From Verrucomicrobiota bacterium (GTDB lineage Bacteria > Verrucomicrobiota > Verrucomicrobiia > Limisphaerales > VHCN01): DNA of 42,998 bases. The DNA lies in NCBI GenBank assembly GCA_016871675.1, contig VHCN01000024.1, positions 1 through 42,998 on the forward strand, given 5' to 3'. The notes below the pieces were generated by a model. That model did not search any database. It saw only the letters and a program-made list of their open reading frames with translations, and was not told where the DNA came from. The position numbers and the translations under genes are program-made. Shown here in pieces: positions 8,730 through 17,417 of the stretch (its first letter is position 1; each line of letters begins with the position of its first letter).

Positions 8730-8754
8730 CCTTGGGTGGTTTTCGGAAATCCGT

Positions 8755-8782
8755 TTGACTTGAATAGGCCAATGCAGATAAT
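8755..8782 (+). promoter_or_regulatory. Sigma-70-type promoter of the FHA gene
   Basis: TTGACT (8755-8760), 16-bp spacer, GATAAT (8777-8782). This is the best canonical promoter in the window. The predicted start near 8789 would leave a leader of only about 12 nt before the ATG at 8801. No ribosome binding site is visible. Confidence 0.6.
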
Positions 8783-8800
8783 CCGTTGTAACCACTCCAT

Positions 8801-9316
8801 ATGCCGAGACTCGTCCTACTCAGCGAAGGCTTCACGGGACGTTCCTTTGAGCTGAAGACCGAGAAGTCAACCGTCGGGCGGCACGAGGACAACACCTGCC
8901 AGATTCCGGCGGCTTCCGTCTCAGGTCACCACGCCGAACTTACGATCAAGGGCAACGACCTCCACGTCAAAGACCTCGGCTCGACCAACGGCACCTTCAT
9001 GAACGGCGAGGCGGTTCAGGAAACGGTCGTCCAGCCCGGCCAGATCATCCGGTTCGGAATGATCGAGGCGCGGTTCGAAGTGTCCCCGGCACCCGGCGCC
9101 CCGCCGCAGAAAAAGGTCTTGGACAAGACCACCGTGGTGCCGCAGGGCGTCAAGCTCAACGAACTCGAGCAGGGCACCCAGAAAGTCACGTTCGACGCCA
9201 AGAATTCCCCGTTCCAAAAGAAGAAGAACACCGTCCGCAACATCTTCATCTTCATTGCCATCATCCTCGGCCTCGGCATCGTCGCCGTGTTTATTCTCCT
9301 CATCCGCGGGGGATGA
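8801..9316 (+). CDS. FHA domain protein with C-terminal membrane anchor
   Basis: A 171-residue protein. The FHA domain covers residues 1-90 with the phosphothreonine-binding signature: VGRHEDN, SVSGHHAEL and LGSTNGTFMNG. A linker follows, then one transmembrane helix near the C-terminus (IFIFIAIILGLGIVAVFILL). FHA domains bind phosphothreonine, so this is probably a membrane-tethered receptor for a Ser/Thr kinase target. No kinase is encoded in the window. It is expressed from a recognisable promoter and isolated by the upstream terminator. Confidence 0.9.
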   Translation: MPRLVLLSEGFTGRSFELKTEKSTVGRHEDNTCQIPAASVSGHHAELTIKGNDLHVKDLGSTNGTFMNGEAVQETVVQPGQIIRFGMIEARFEVSPAPGAPPQKKVLDKTTVVPQGVKLNELEQGTQKVTFDAKNSPFQKKKNTVRNIFIFIAIILGLGIVAVFILLIRGG

Positions 9317-9424
9317 GGCATCGTCGGTGTGTTGGTGATGCTCTTCAACTGAGCCCGCGGACGGGTGCGGATCGTGTCGTCGCGGGTTCGCGCGCTGCCC
9401 CTTGGGTCGCAGCAACGCGGTTGG

Positions 9425-10435
9425 TCAGCCTTTGCGCAGCCACCCCGCCACGTCCACCGCCGAATACGTGATCAACACATCCGCACCCGCGCGTCGCATC
9501 GCGAGCAGGCTTTCCAACGTCACCGCGCGTTCGTCGATCCATCCCTTCGCCGCCGCCGCCTTGATCATCGAATACTCCCCGCTTACCGCGTAAGCCGCGG
9601 TCGGGTATCCAAATTCAGTCTTCACCCGCCGGAGGATGTCGAGATACGCCAACGCGGGCTTCACCATCACCATGTCGGCGCCCTCGGCGAGATCGAGCGC
9701 CACTTCGCGCATCGCTTCGTCGCCGTTCGCGGGATCCATCTGATACGTCCGCCGGTCCCCGAACCGCGGCGCGGACTCCGCCGCTTCACGAAACGGGCCA
9801 TAAAAAGCGGACGCGAACTTCGCCGCATAGGACAAGATGGGAATGTCTTCGAATCCCGCCTTGTCGAGCCGCGCGCGAATCGTGCGGACGCGCCCGTCCA
9901 TCATGTCGCTCGGCGCCACGAGGTCCGCGCCGGCCTCCGCGTGGCTCAACGCGGCCTGCCCGAGCAGCTTCAACGTGGCATCGTTCACCACCTCCCAGTG
10001 CATCCTCCTGCCCTGCCGCACCAAGCCGCAGTGGCCGTGGCTCATGTATTCGCAGAGGCAGACGTCCGTGATGACCAGCAGCTCGGCGAACTCGCGCTTC
10101 AACGCCCGCACCGCCTGCTGCACCACGCCGTTCTTCGCCCAGGCGCCGCTCGCGCGATCGTCCTTCACCGCCGGGATGCCAAACAACAACACCGCCGGAA
10201 CGCCCGCCTTCACCGCGGCCTCGGCGTCCTTGAGCAACTCATCGCACGAGAACTGGAACACACCCGGCATCGAGCCGATCGGTCGGCGCTCCTTGCGCCC
10301 GGCCCGCACGAACATCGGCAGGACCAGTTGCTCCGCGCTCAGCCGCGTCTCCGCCACCAGTCGCCGAAGCGCCGGCGTTCGGCGCAAGCGTCGCGGACGA
10401 TACGCAGGAAACTGGCCGCTCGGCACAAAACTCAT
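9425..10435 (-). CDS. hemB: Porphobilinogen synthase (delta-aminolevulinate dehydratase)
   Basis: A 336-residue enzyme that condenses two aminolevulinate molecules into porphobilinogen in tetrapyrrole synthesis. The zinc site is the cysteine type: Cys126, Cys128 and Cys136 in DVCLCEYMSHGHCG. The catalytic lysines are Lys206 in SYAAKFASAFYGPFREA and Lys259 in MVMVKPALAYLD. Length is typical. No other heme gene is nearby. A TAGACT hexamer six bases before ATG suggests a leaderless mRNA. It converges with the FHA gene. Confidence 0.95.
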   Translation of the reverse strand: MSFVPSGQFPAYRPRRLRRTPALRRLVAETRLSAEQLVLPMFVRAGRKERRPIGSMPGVFQFSCDELLKDAEAAVKAGVPAVLLFGIPAVKDDRASGAWAKNGVVQQAVRALKREFAELLVITDVCLCEYMSHGHCGLVRQGRRMHWEVVNDATLKLLGQAALSHAEAGADLVAPSDMMDGRVRTIRARLDKAGFEDIPILSYAAKFASAFYGPFREAAESAPRFGDRRTYQMDPANGDEAMREVALDLAEGADMVMVKPALAYLDILRRVKTEFGYPTAAYAVSGEYSMIKAAAAKGWIDERAVTLESLLAMRRAGADVLITYSAVDVAGWLRKG

Positions 10436-10469
10436 GGCGCAAGTCTAGGAATCGCCGCGACACTTCAAA
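10436..10469 (-). promoter_or_regulatory. Putative hemB promoter, leaderless
   Basis: On the minus strand TTTGAA (10469-10464), 16-bp spacer, TAGACT (10447-10442), then TGCGCC and the ATG. The -10 is placed so that transcription should begin at or near the start codon. Confidence 0.5.
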
Positions 10470-10642
10470 GGTCAAAGTTTCGCCGCGGCATGCCTCGCGA
10501 GCCTGAATCGGAATTGACTCAACATCTGCCCCGACTGAAATTGGGCGCCGAAAACAGCGGATGCCCTCCACCCAGCCCATACTTCCCTCGAGAGGCCGTC
10601 GCGCCCCGACCCGGGACCACCTTCTCTCCGCTCCAACCGGCC

Positions 10643-10665
10643 ATCGGCAACCGGCAACCGGCAAT
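10643..10665 (+). repeat. Heptamer tandem repeat (ATCGGCA-type)
   Basis: Three heptamer units, ATCGGCA ACCGGCA ACCGGCA, plus two bases. They lie just upstream of the probable deoC start. The same heptamer, rotated, recurs inside leuS at 27857-27890. Confidence 0.6.
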
Positions 10666-10692
10666 CCCCGCGTCCCGACCGTGGACGCCATC

Positions 10693-11550
10693 ATGGTCGA
10701 GGAACGCGCAGCCTCGTTCACCAAGCGCAGCATCAAGACGTCGTCCAAACTCGCCGGCCTCAAGCTCGCCGTCTCGATGATGGACCTCACCACGCTCGAG
10801 GGCAAAGACACGCCGGGCAAGGTCGCGTTCCTGTGCCGCAAAGCCCTGCAACCGCTCGACCCCAGATACGACGTGCCCCCGTGCGGCGCGGTCTGCGTGT
10901 ATCCGAACATGGTCAGGTTCGCCCGGCGATTCCTCGGCGAATCGTCACCGGTGCACGTCGCCTCAGTCGCCACGGGCTTCCCCAGCGGCCAATACCCGCT
11001 CCCGACCAAGCTCACCGAAGTCCGCCGCGCCGTGGCCGAAGGCGCGGACGAAATCGACATGGTCATCGACCGCTGCGCCTTCCTCGCCGGCGACCACGCG
11101 CGCGTCTTCGACGAAATCGCCGCGACCAGACAGGCGTGCGGCGCGGCGCACTTGAAGGTCATCCTCGAAACCGGCGAACTCGTCACCTACGACAACGTCC
11201 GCGTCGCAAGCCGGCTTGCGATGGACGCGGGCGCGGACTTCATCAAGACCAGCACCGGCAAGGTCGCGCCCGCCGCCACCATGCCCGTCACGCTCGTGAT
11301 GCTGGAAGCCATCCGCGACCACTTCTTCGCGACCGGTGTGCGCATCGGCATGAAACCCGCCGGCGGCATCCGCACCGCCAAGCAGGCGTTGCACTACCTC
11401 GTCATGGTCAAGGAAACCCTCGGCGACGACTGGCTCACGCCCGACCTGTTCCGCTTCGGCGCGAGCACACTCGTCAACGACGTCCTCATGCAAATCGTCA
11501 AGACCGTGGACGGCAACTACCAGGCCGCGGATTACTTCTCGCTGCCGTGA
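10693..11550 (+). CDS. deoC: Deoxyribose-phosphate aldolase
   Basis: A class I aldolase cleaving 2-deoxyribose-5-phosphate to acetaldehyde and glyceraldehyde-3-phosphate. It belongs to the longer DERA subtype. The Schiff-base lysine is Lys185 in DFIKTSTGK, and the acidic relay lies in EIDMVID. The second lysine is in GMKPAGGI, and DLTTLEGKDTPGKV is at the N-terminus. ATG 10693 gives 285 residues; GTG 10681 is an alternative. The frame stays open to ATG 10561, but that extension would translate the heptamer repeat. The aldehyde dehydrogenase at 12893 probably oxidises the acetaldehyde product, as in known deoC-ALDH clusters. Confidence 0.92.
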   Translation: MVEERAASFTKRSIKTSSKLAGLKLAVSMMDLTTLEGKDTPGKVAFLCRKALQPLDPRYDVPPCGAVCVYPNMVRFARRFLGESSPVHVASVATGFPSGQYPLPTKLTEVRRAVAEGADEIDMVIDRCAFLAGDHARVFDEIAATRQACGAAHLKVILETGELVTYDNVRVASRLAMDAGADFIKTSTGKVAPAATMPVTLVMLEAIRDHFFATGVRIGMKPAGGIRTAKQALHYLVMVKETLGDDWLTPDLFRFGASTLVNDVLMQIVKTVDGNYQAADYFSLP

Positions 11551-11944
11551 AGTTTGACCACGTCGCGGAAACCATGCAGACTGACGTGAATATGTCAGCG
11601 TCGACCAAAGAACTTGTCGCACTCGCCACGGCCGCGTTGAAGGCGACCGTGGCGCGGACTTGCGGGTTCATGAAGTAGGCGCCGGGCACCACTTCTGCCA
11701 GCACACCGAAGCTTGCGGAGTCTTCGGCCTGAAGTTCCTTCACCGCGTCACCGGGTTTGCGGCCCTTCGCGTTTTGCAAAATCTTTTTCAGCCCAGCTGC
11801 CAGGTCGGGCCGCACGGCGAGTAACTGGTCGAGTCCTTCACCGGCCGCGCCGGCTGCGCTCGCAGAAAGGAATCCTTCACTGGCAGGAATCAGCACGTCA
11901 GCCAGGCCGGCCAGCGTCGTGCGCTCGTTCAGGTCGAAGTTCAT
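11498..11944 (-). pseudogene. Gluconate 2-dehydrogenase subunit 3-like gene, 3' truncated
   Basis: Residues 1 to about 97 (FDLNERTTLAGLADVLIPAS, RPDLAAGLKKIL and AYFMNPQVRA) resemble the small subunit 3 of membrane gluconate dehydrogenases. That subunit normally partners a GMC flavoprotein encoded next to it. After NPQVRA the family pattern is lost, and the frame runs into the antisense of the deoC 3' end. The conserved C-terminal part, usually another 50-100 residues, is missing. The neighbouring GMC partner is also broken, so the pair is best treated as dead. Confidence 0.65.
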
Positions 11945-11963
11945 GGAGTTCTGTCAGAGTTCC

Positions 11964-12105
11964 GGGGAGCGCACGCGTCACGCGTGCAGCCGAGGGCGTC
12001 ACGCCGTCGGCTTCGTAATCTCACTCTTTTCCGAGTTCGACCATCGAGAGTGTCGAAGCTTGCGGCATGACGCCGCAAACGGCACGCCGGCGGCGTGCGC
12101 TCCCC
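11964..12105. mobile_element. 142-bp palindromic element (MITE/REP-like)
   Basis: Perfect 13-bp terminal inverted repeats: GGGGAGCGCACGC (11964-11976) and GCGTGCGCTCCCC (12093-12105). Internally it is built of hairpins: GCACGCG-TCA-CGCGTGC (11971-11987), AGCCGA...TCGGCT just after it, TTCGAC...GTCGAA, TGCGGC...GCCGCA and GCACGCC-GGC-GGCGTGC. No open frame. It lies between the two halves of a decayed GMC/subunit 3 pair. It has MITE-like structure, but no target-site duplication was identified. Confidence 0.6.
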
Positions 12106-12122
12106 GTGCTGGTTGATCGCGT

Positions 12123-12570
12123 TCATGCTGCCACCGTCTGGTTGCGCCGGTCCTCGACGAGGTGTTCCGCGCAGCGCAGCGCGAGCGCGGCGATGAACGG
12201 AGCGCGCGGGGTCAGTGCCCATCGTGGCGGTGGCGAGCAGGTGCCAGCCGGTCTCGCAGATGAGCGGCGCGATCACCGTGCCGCCGCCGACGGCATTGTA
12301 GAGCACCGCGCCGATGTCGGAGTCGGTGTCGGAGATGGGATAGTCCGCAGGCGCCTTGCGTCGATTCGGATTCGCCGCCCAATAGCTGCCGGCCGTGACT
12401 TTGTAGTCCGGGTGACCGGCGCGCGCCTTCGAGTAATCGGGCCAGTCGCCCTGTTCCAGCACCACGACGCTCATGCCCGCCTCGGCGAAGCGCTTCGCCG
12501 CCACCGCGCCGGTCGGCCCCGCGCCGATGATGAGCACATCGGGGGTTGGATTCGAACCGGAGGCGCTCAT
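12123..12570 (-). pseudogene. GMC oxidoreductase remnant with internal deletions
   Basis: The first 99 codons encode a sound FAD-binding start (PDVLIIGAGPTGAVAAKRFA, then VVVLEQG and YNAVGGGTVI). The frame then jumps directly to a C-terminal GMC segment, GWHLLATATMGTDPA, leaving out the roughly 400 residues normally between them. After that the frame shifts: the adjacent frame reads APFIAALALRCAEHLVEDRR and ends QTVAA with a TGA at 12125-12123, which is the usual extreme C-terminus. An N-terminus, a piece of the C-terminus and the end thus survive in order. Intact relatives oxidise sugars or alcohols at the membrane with subunit 3. Confidence 0.8.
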
Positions 12571-12892
12571 CGTCGCATCGCTTGCAGTGGTGCGGCGGAA
12601 GACTGTCCGCGAGGCTTGGGTCGTCGAGCGATTTCAAGGGCGCGCTTCAGCGCGGAGCGCAAGCCAGTTTCTGGCGGCGCCGCATTCCGGGAAGCCCGCC
12701 TCAGTCCCGCGCTTGCGCCCCGCGGCGAAACCAAACAGACTCGCGCCCGACTCAACTCGCCGGACCGTCCCGACCGATGCCATGAAAGCCACGCTGAGAG
12801 CCAGAAGCGCACGCACCTCGAAGGCGGCAACCGTGCGACTTCGCGCGGGTGCCGTCACGAAGCCCCCGGCCGGGCCGCGCCCGGTCGTTCCC
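12571..12892. other. Region between the GMC remnant and the aldehyde dehydrogenase
   Basis: The plus frame is open through here into the aldehyde dehydrogenase, with an alternative ATG at 12782. The encoded residues are basic and low in conservation, so this is treated as upstream DNA. No promoter of good quality and no RNA gene is seen. A minus-strand stretch with a short hydrophobic segment (ALLALSVAFMASVGTV) is judged to be chance. Confidence 0.35.
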
Positions 12893-14365
12893 ATGCGCGA
12901 GCGCGCGCTCAACTTCGGCTCCAAGTGGGACTACGCGCCGGCGCCCGAGGACTTCAAATACATCGCCGTGGCGCCGAGGCACGAGCTGTTCATCGGCGGC
13001 AAGTTCATCGCGCCCCATTCGGGCCGCTACTTCGACTCCGTCAACCCCGCCTCCGAGGAGAAACTCACCGAAATCGCCGAGGCTGACACGCCCGACGTGG
13101 ACCGCGCGGTGCAGTCCGCGCGCCGCGCTTACGACAAGGTGTGGAGCCGGATGCCGGGACGAGAGCGCGGGAAGTTTCTCTACCGCATCGCGCGCATCAT
13201 CCAGGAGAAGTCGCGCGAGCTGGCCGTGCTCGAAACGATGGACGGCGGCAAGCCCATCAAGGAATCGCGCGACGTGGACCTGCCGCTCGTCGCCGCGCAC
13301 TTCTTCTACCACGCGGGCTGGGCGGACAAGTTGAAGTATGCGTTCCCCGGCCGCCGGGCGGAGGACGTCCGCCCGCTCGGCGTCGCGGCGCAGATCATCC
13401 CGTGGAACTTCCCGCTGCTGATGGCCGCGTGGAAAATCGCGCCCGCCCTCGCGTGCGGCAACACCGTGGTGCTCAAGCCCGCCGAGACCACGAGCATCAC
13501 CGCGATGCGGCTCGCGCAGGTTTTTCAGGAGGCGGAGTTGCCCGACGGCGTCGTGAACATCGTCACCGGCGCGGGAGAGACAGGCGCGGCGCTCGTCCAT
13601 CACCCGGACATCGACAAGCTCGCGTTCACCGGTTCGACGGAAGTTGGAAAGCGAATTGCCCAGGCCGTCGCGGGCACGAAGAAGAAGCTCACCCTCGAGC
13701 TCGGCGGCAAGGCCGCGAACATCCTCTTCGAGGACGCACCGCTCGACCAGGCCGTCGAGGGCATCATCGCCGGCATTTACTTCAACCAGGGCCACGTCTG
13801 CTGCGCCGGCTCGCGCCTGTTCGTGCAGGAAGGCGCCTACCCAGCCGTCATCAAGAAACTGCGCGACCGCATCCAGACGCTGCGCGTCGGCAACCCGCTC
13901 GACAAGAACACGGACATCGGCGCCATCAACTCGCGGCCGCAGCTCGACAAGATACGCGCGCTCGTGAAGTGCGGCGTGGCCGAGGGCGCGCGACTCGAAC
14001 AATCGCGCTGCGCGCTGCCCGCGCGCGGCTACTGGTTCCCGCCGAGCTTCCTGACCGGCGTGACCATGAGCCATCGCGTGGCGCAGGAGGAAATCTTCGG
14101 CCCCGTGCTGAGCGTGATGACGTTCCGCACGCCGGAGGAGGCCTTCGAGCGCGCGAACAACACACCCTACGGCCTGAGCGCGGGCGTGTGGACCGACAAA
14201 GGCAGCAAGATTTTCAAGATGGTCAACAAGCTGCGCGCCGGCGTGGTGTGGGCGAACACTTACAACAAGTTTGATCCCACGAGTCCTTTCGGCGGCTACA
14301 AGGAAAGCGGCTTCGGCCGCGAGGGCGGACTGCAAGGGCTGGCGGCGTATTGCCGGACCGGCTGA
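12893..14365 (+). CDS. Aldehyde dehydrogenase
   Basis: A 490-residue NAD(P)-dependent aldehyde dehydrogenase. Catalytic Cys303/304 lie in NQGHVCCAGSRL, general base Glu269 in LELGGK, and the cofactor Asn in IPWNFPLLM. FTGST is present, as is the FGGYKESGFGREGG C-terminal motif. The protein is full length. The start at MRERALNF fits the family's N-terminal WDYAPAPE segment; ATG 12782 would add 37 basic residues. In related clusters a deoC gene is followed by two such dehydrogenases that dispose of acetaldehyde. Here only one is present, separated from deoC by decayed genes. It converges with the amidohydrolase gene. Confidence 0.92.
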   Translation: MRERALNFGSKWDYAPAPEDFKYIAVAPRHELFIGGKFIAPHSGRYFDSVNPASEEKLTEIAEADTPDVDRAVQSARRAYDKVWSRMPGRERGKFLYRIARIIQEKSRELAVLETMDGGKPIKESRDVDLPLVAAHFFYHAGWADKLKYAFPGRRAEDVRPLGVAAQIIPWNFPLLMAAWKIAPALACGNTVVLKPAETTSITAMRLAQVFQEAELPDGVVNIVTGAGETGAALVHHPDIDKLAFTGSTEVGKRIAQAVAGTKKKLTLELGGKAANILFEDAPLDQAVEGIIAGIYFNQGHVCCAGSRLFVQEGAYPAVIKKLRDRIQTLRVGNPLDKNTDIGAINSRPQLDKIRALVKCGVAEGARLEQSRCALPARGYWFPPSFLTGVTMSHRVAQEEIFGPVLSVMTFRTPEEAFERANNTPYGLSAGVWTDKGSKIFKMVNKLRAGVVWANTYNKFDPTSPFGGYKESGFGREGGLQGLAAYCRTG

Positions 14366-14429
14366 GTGCGTCGCGAGAAAGACCGGACTCCACGCATCGT
14401 CCGGCTCGAATTGCCGCCCGCTCGGGGAG

Positions 14430-16175
14430 CTACGGCTCGCGCGCGTCGTGCACCAATCTGCCCGCGAGATAAGTCTGCAGGACTCGCGTGGCCACGATCG
14501 CGGGCTCGGGGCAGGTCATCACGTCGGTGTCGAGGACCGCCAGATCCGCTTCCTTGCCGGCTTCGATGCTGCCTGTGCGTTCCTCGGCGAACAGGAGATA
14601 CGCGTTGTTCGACGTGTAAAACCGGAGCGCCTGTTCCCGCGTGAGCGCTTCCTCGGGATGAAGTTGTCCGTCGTGCCATCGCGCGCGGCGCGTGATGGCG
14701 GTTTGAAGTCCCAAGAACGGGCTGTAAGGATTGACGCTGCGGAATGAGCCGACTTTTTGCATGTGGTCCGAGCCCCCGCCCGCGATGCCGCCCGCCGCAA
14801 AGATGCTCTGGAGCGGTTGAAAGTAGCGCAGCCGGTCGTATCCGAACTGGGCCACCAGCGTGCGCGTGTCGAGGTAGAGCCATGCTGGCTGGACATCCAC
14901 TACGACTCCCAGCCGCGCCGCGGTCTCCACGGACTCCTTGCTCATGAAGTTTGAGTGGGTGATGCACGCGCGCGTCCCTCGCACGGGCAGACCTTCCTTC
15001 GCCAATTCGTCGTAGACCTCGATCAGCGCGTGGACGGCGCCATCGCCGACGGAGTGCGCGGTGAACTGCAAGCCGCTTTCCACGGCGGCGCGCACGATGG
15101 GCTTCAGCCGCTCCTTTGGAATGAACAATGTGCCGCGATACTGCGGATCGGTGATGGAGTAGATGCTGCTCACGCCCCACGGCTGCCGCATGTAGGCGCT
15201 GCCCGTGAGCATTCCACCATCGAGGAAGGTCTTGATGCCGATGACGCGCAGCATCGGGTCGGGCGCCCGCAACGCGTGCTTCCCGACTTCGCGGATGCGC
15301 TTTTGAATGTCCTCGACCGGCCCGAGCGTGGCGATGTTCGGCGACAAGGCGACGCGCACGGTGAGCTGCCCGTTGGTCCGCAGCCTCTCGTATCGCGCGA
15401 GGTCGGCCATGCCCGTCGACCGGTCGGCGATGCTCGTGATCCCCACGGCGTTGTAGTCGCGGAAGAGCTCGAGCAAGCGCGCCGTGCGCTCCTCCTCGGT
15501 TGCATTCCGGGCGCCGGTGTTGCCCGTCTTGAAGTAGTTTCCCGCCGTCCGCAAAATCCCGGTGGGCTCGCCGCCTGCGTCGGTCTCGACCTTGCCGGGG
15601 ACGCCGTCGGGAATCTTGAAGTTGCGGTCGATGTTGTTGAGCTTGAGCGCGAGCGAATTCACCGACGCATCGGGGCCGGTTCGAAACGCGACAGGATGCT
15701 TCGGAGCCGCGGCGTCGAGTTCCGCCCGTGTCGGGTAACGCTGCTCGCGCAAGCGCGTGATGAACACCTGCTGAAGGACGATCCAGTCGCCTTCCTTGAC
15801 CACCTTCGCGCGCGCCCGGATGTAGTCGAGCACATCGGCGACCCTCTCGAAATCCGGCAGCGCGTGGTCGAACTCGTGCATGCTTGCGCCCGTCGGATGC
15901 GTGTGCGAGTCGATCAATCCGGGAATCACCGTGCGGCCGCGCAGGTCCACGACTTTCGTCAGCGGCCCGCGCAATCGAAGCACGTCCCGGTTGCTTCCCA
16001 CCTGCAGGATGCGGCCGTTCAAGACCGCGATGGCCTCGGCGATCGTCGAGTGCGCGTCGAGCGTGATCACCTTGCTGCGGTGGAGAATCAGGTCCGGTTG
16101 CGGCGCGGGACGCGGTGGCTGCGCTGCGACCGCGCTGCCTGCGATGAGGACGAGGATTCGAACCAAGTGGAGCAT
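14430..16175 (-). CDS. Exported amidohydrolase, YtcJ-like
   Basis: A 581-residue protein of the amidohydrolase 3 (YtcJ) family. The signal peptide is at 1-18 (LHLVRILVLIAGSAVAA). The metal-binding HxH is in GLIDSHTHP. GIKTFLDGG, HSVGDGAVH and THSNFMS supply further ligands, and GGGSDHM carries the catalytic aspartate. The C-terminal beta-sandwich contains GSIEAGKEADLAVLD. The family hydrolyses amide or imide bonds of largely unknown substrates; the export signal suggests periplasmic action. A TAGAAA sequence six bases from ATG is an imperfect version of the leaderless motif. Confidence 0.88.
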   Translation of the reverse strand: MLHLVRILVLIAGSAVAAQPPRPAPQPDLILHRSKVITLDAHSTIAEAIAVLNGRILQVGSNRDVLRLRGPLTKVVDLRGRTVIPGLIDSHTHPTGASMHEFDHALPDFERVADVLDYIRARAKVVKEGDWIVLQQVFITRLREQRYPTRAELDAAAPKHPVAFRTGPDASVNSLALKLNNIDRNFKIPDGVPGKVETDAGGEPTGILRTAGNYFKTGNTGARNATEEERTARLLELFRDYNAVGITSIADRSTGMADLARYERLRTNGQLTVRVALSPNIATLGPVEDIQKRIREVGKHALRAPDPMLRVIGIKTFLDGGMLTGSAYMRQPWGVSSIYSITDPQYRGTLFIPKERLKPIVRAAVESGLQFTAHSVGDGAVHALIEVYDELAKEGLPVRGTRACITHSNFMSKESVETAARLGVVVDVQPAWLYLDTRTLVAQFGYDRLRYFQPLQSIFAAGGIAGGGSDHMQKVGSFRSVNPYSPFLGLQTAITRRARWHDGQLHPEEALTREQALRFYTSNNAYLLFAEERTGSIEAGKEADLAVLDTDVMTCPEPAIVATRVLQTYLAGRLVHDAREP

Positions 16176-16235
16176 GGGTGGTTTCTAACGCGCCATGTCG
16201 CGAGCGGCTAGAAAAGAATTCCACACGGGCCACCG

Positions 16236-16925
16236 ATGGTTATCGTCCGGGCGAATTCAGTGAGCGCTGCGCGTCGGCACACCGGGCCGGATCGGTTTCA
16301 CTTCGAGAGCACGTTGCTTGGAAGTGGGGCGGGGGACATTGCGGGCGTGGACGAGGCGGGCCGCGGGCCTCTCGCGGGACCCGTCGTCGCGGCGGCGGTG
16401 ATCCTGCCGCGCGAGTGGGTCGAGCGCGGGCTGCCGGCAGAACTCGACGGGCTGGACGACTCGAAGCAACTCACCGAGCCGCAGCGCGAGCGGTTCTTCG
16501 AGTTCATCTCTGCAAGCCGCGCGGTGCGCAGCGCCGTGCGTCGGTGCGACGTGGACGTCATCGACAGCATCAACATCCTCCAGGCGACGCACCGGGCGAT
16601 GCGCGAGTCGCTCGCGGCGTTGCAGCCATCGCACGCGCTCGTGGACGGGCTCGAAGTGCCCGCGCTCGGCTGGCCGCAGACGGCCATCGTGAAGGGCGAC
16701 ACGCTCAGCTACTCCATCGCGGCCGCAAGCGTGCTGGCCAAGGTCACGCGCGACCGGTTGATGATCGAGTTTGACCGCGAATTCCCCGGCTACGGATTCG
16801 CGGGGCACAAAGGCTACGGCACGCCGCAGCACCTTGCCGCGCTGGCCGCGCTCGGCCCGTGCCCGATTCACCGCAGGAGTTTCGCGCCGCTGCGCACGCA
16901 GGGGGCGCAGCCTGGGTGGATTTGA
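16236..16925 (+). CDS. rnhB: Ribonuclease HII
   Basis: A 229-residue endonuclease removing RNA from RNA-DNA hybrids and misincorporated ribonucleotides. Motifs are GVDEAGRGPLAGPV (Asp39, Glu40), DDSKQLT, LVDGLEVP and SYSIAAASVLAKVTRD, with GHKGYGT near the end. The start is uncertain. ATG 16236 has no ribosome site, and TATCGT at 16241-16246 could be a -10 element feeding the in-frame GTG at 16260 instead. It is followed after 11 bp by the YraN gene, a widely conserved rnhB-yraN pairing. Confidence 0.93.
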   Translation: MVIVRANSVSAARRHTGPDRFHFESTLLGSGAGDIAGVDEAGRGPLAGPVVAAAVILPREWVERGLPAELDGLDDSKQLTEPQRERFFEFISASRAVRSAVRRCDVDVIDSINILQATHRAMRESLAALQPSHALVDGLEVPALGWPQTAIVKGDTLSYSIAAASVLAKVTRDRLMIEFDREFPGYGFAGHKGYGTPQHLAALAALGPCPIHRRSFAPLRTQGAQPGWI

Positions 16926-16936
16926 GCTCGCCGCGC

Positions 16937-17362
16937 ATGAACCTGCTGAAACGACTCGTGGCGAAGTTCCGCGACGACCAACCCGAGCACTTGCGCCGCG
17001 GCGAGCTCGGCGAACGCGCGGCCAGGTCGCACCTGCAATCCCTCGGGCTCAAGTTTCTCACCGCGAACTTCCGGTCCGACCACGGCGAAATCGACCTCGT
17101 GTTCCGCGAAGGCGACTGCCTCGTGTTCGTGGAGGTGAAGACGCGTTCGGGCGGGTCGTGGACGCGCCCTGCCGCGGCCGTGAACGCCGCCAAGCGCCGC
17201 AGGCTCTCGAGGACCGCGCTCGACTACCTGCGCCTGCTCGACGACCCGCGCGTGAAGACGCGTTTCGACATCGTGGAGGTGCTGCTGGACGATGGGCGTG
17301 TCCGCGAAGTGCGCCATCTGGCAAACACGTTCACACTGTCGAAGCCCTTCCGCCACGGCTGA
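16937..17362 (+). CDS. YraN/UPF0102 family endonuclease-fold protein
   Basis: A 141-residue protein with the restriction-endonuclease-like core of UPF0102. GELGERAA is at the N-terminus, followed by ANFRSDHGEIDLVFREGDCL and FVEVKTR, which give an E/D...D...ExK active-site arrangement (Glu51, Asp53, Glu66, Lys68). The family is often encoded beside rnhB, as here, and is related to Holliday-junction resolvases; activity remains poorly defined. The start MNLLKRLV is chosen because the preceding 26 in-frame codons overlap the end of rnhB. Confidence 0.88.
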   Translation: MNLLKRLVAKFRDDQPEHLRRGELGERAARSHLQSLGLKFLTANFRSDHGEIDLVFREGDCLVFVEVKTRSGGSWTRPAAAVNAAKRRRLSRTALDYLRLLDDPRVKTRFDIVEVLLDDGRVREVRHLANTFTLSKPFRHG

Positions 17363-17417
17363 CGCGCCCGCGACGCGCGGGGTGGACTCCGCGCCGCGAT
17401 TCGTTCATCCTCCGCGG

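Noticed and set aside
9365-10780. Long plus-strand frame antisense to hemB (471 codons)
   Set aside because: Arg/His/Pro-rich composition typical of the antisense of a GC-rich gene. The other strand encodes an unmistakable HemB.
12541-12563. TTCGAA box resembling a tRNA T-loop (GGTTCGAATCC on the minus strand)
   Set aside because: It encodes the first residues of the GMC remnant (SGSNPTP). No acceptor stem, D-arm or anticodon arm can be folded around it.
14296-16233. 645-codon minus-strand frame overlapping the amidohydrolase in another frame
   Set aside because: Extremely Arg-rich with no motifs. The amidohydrolase frame carries all metal ligands.
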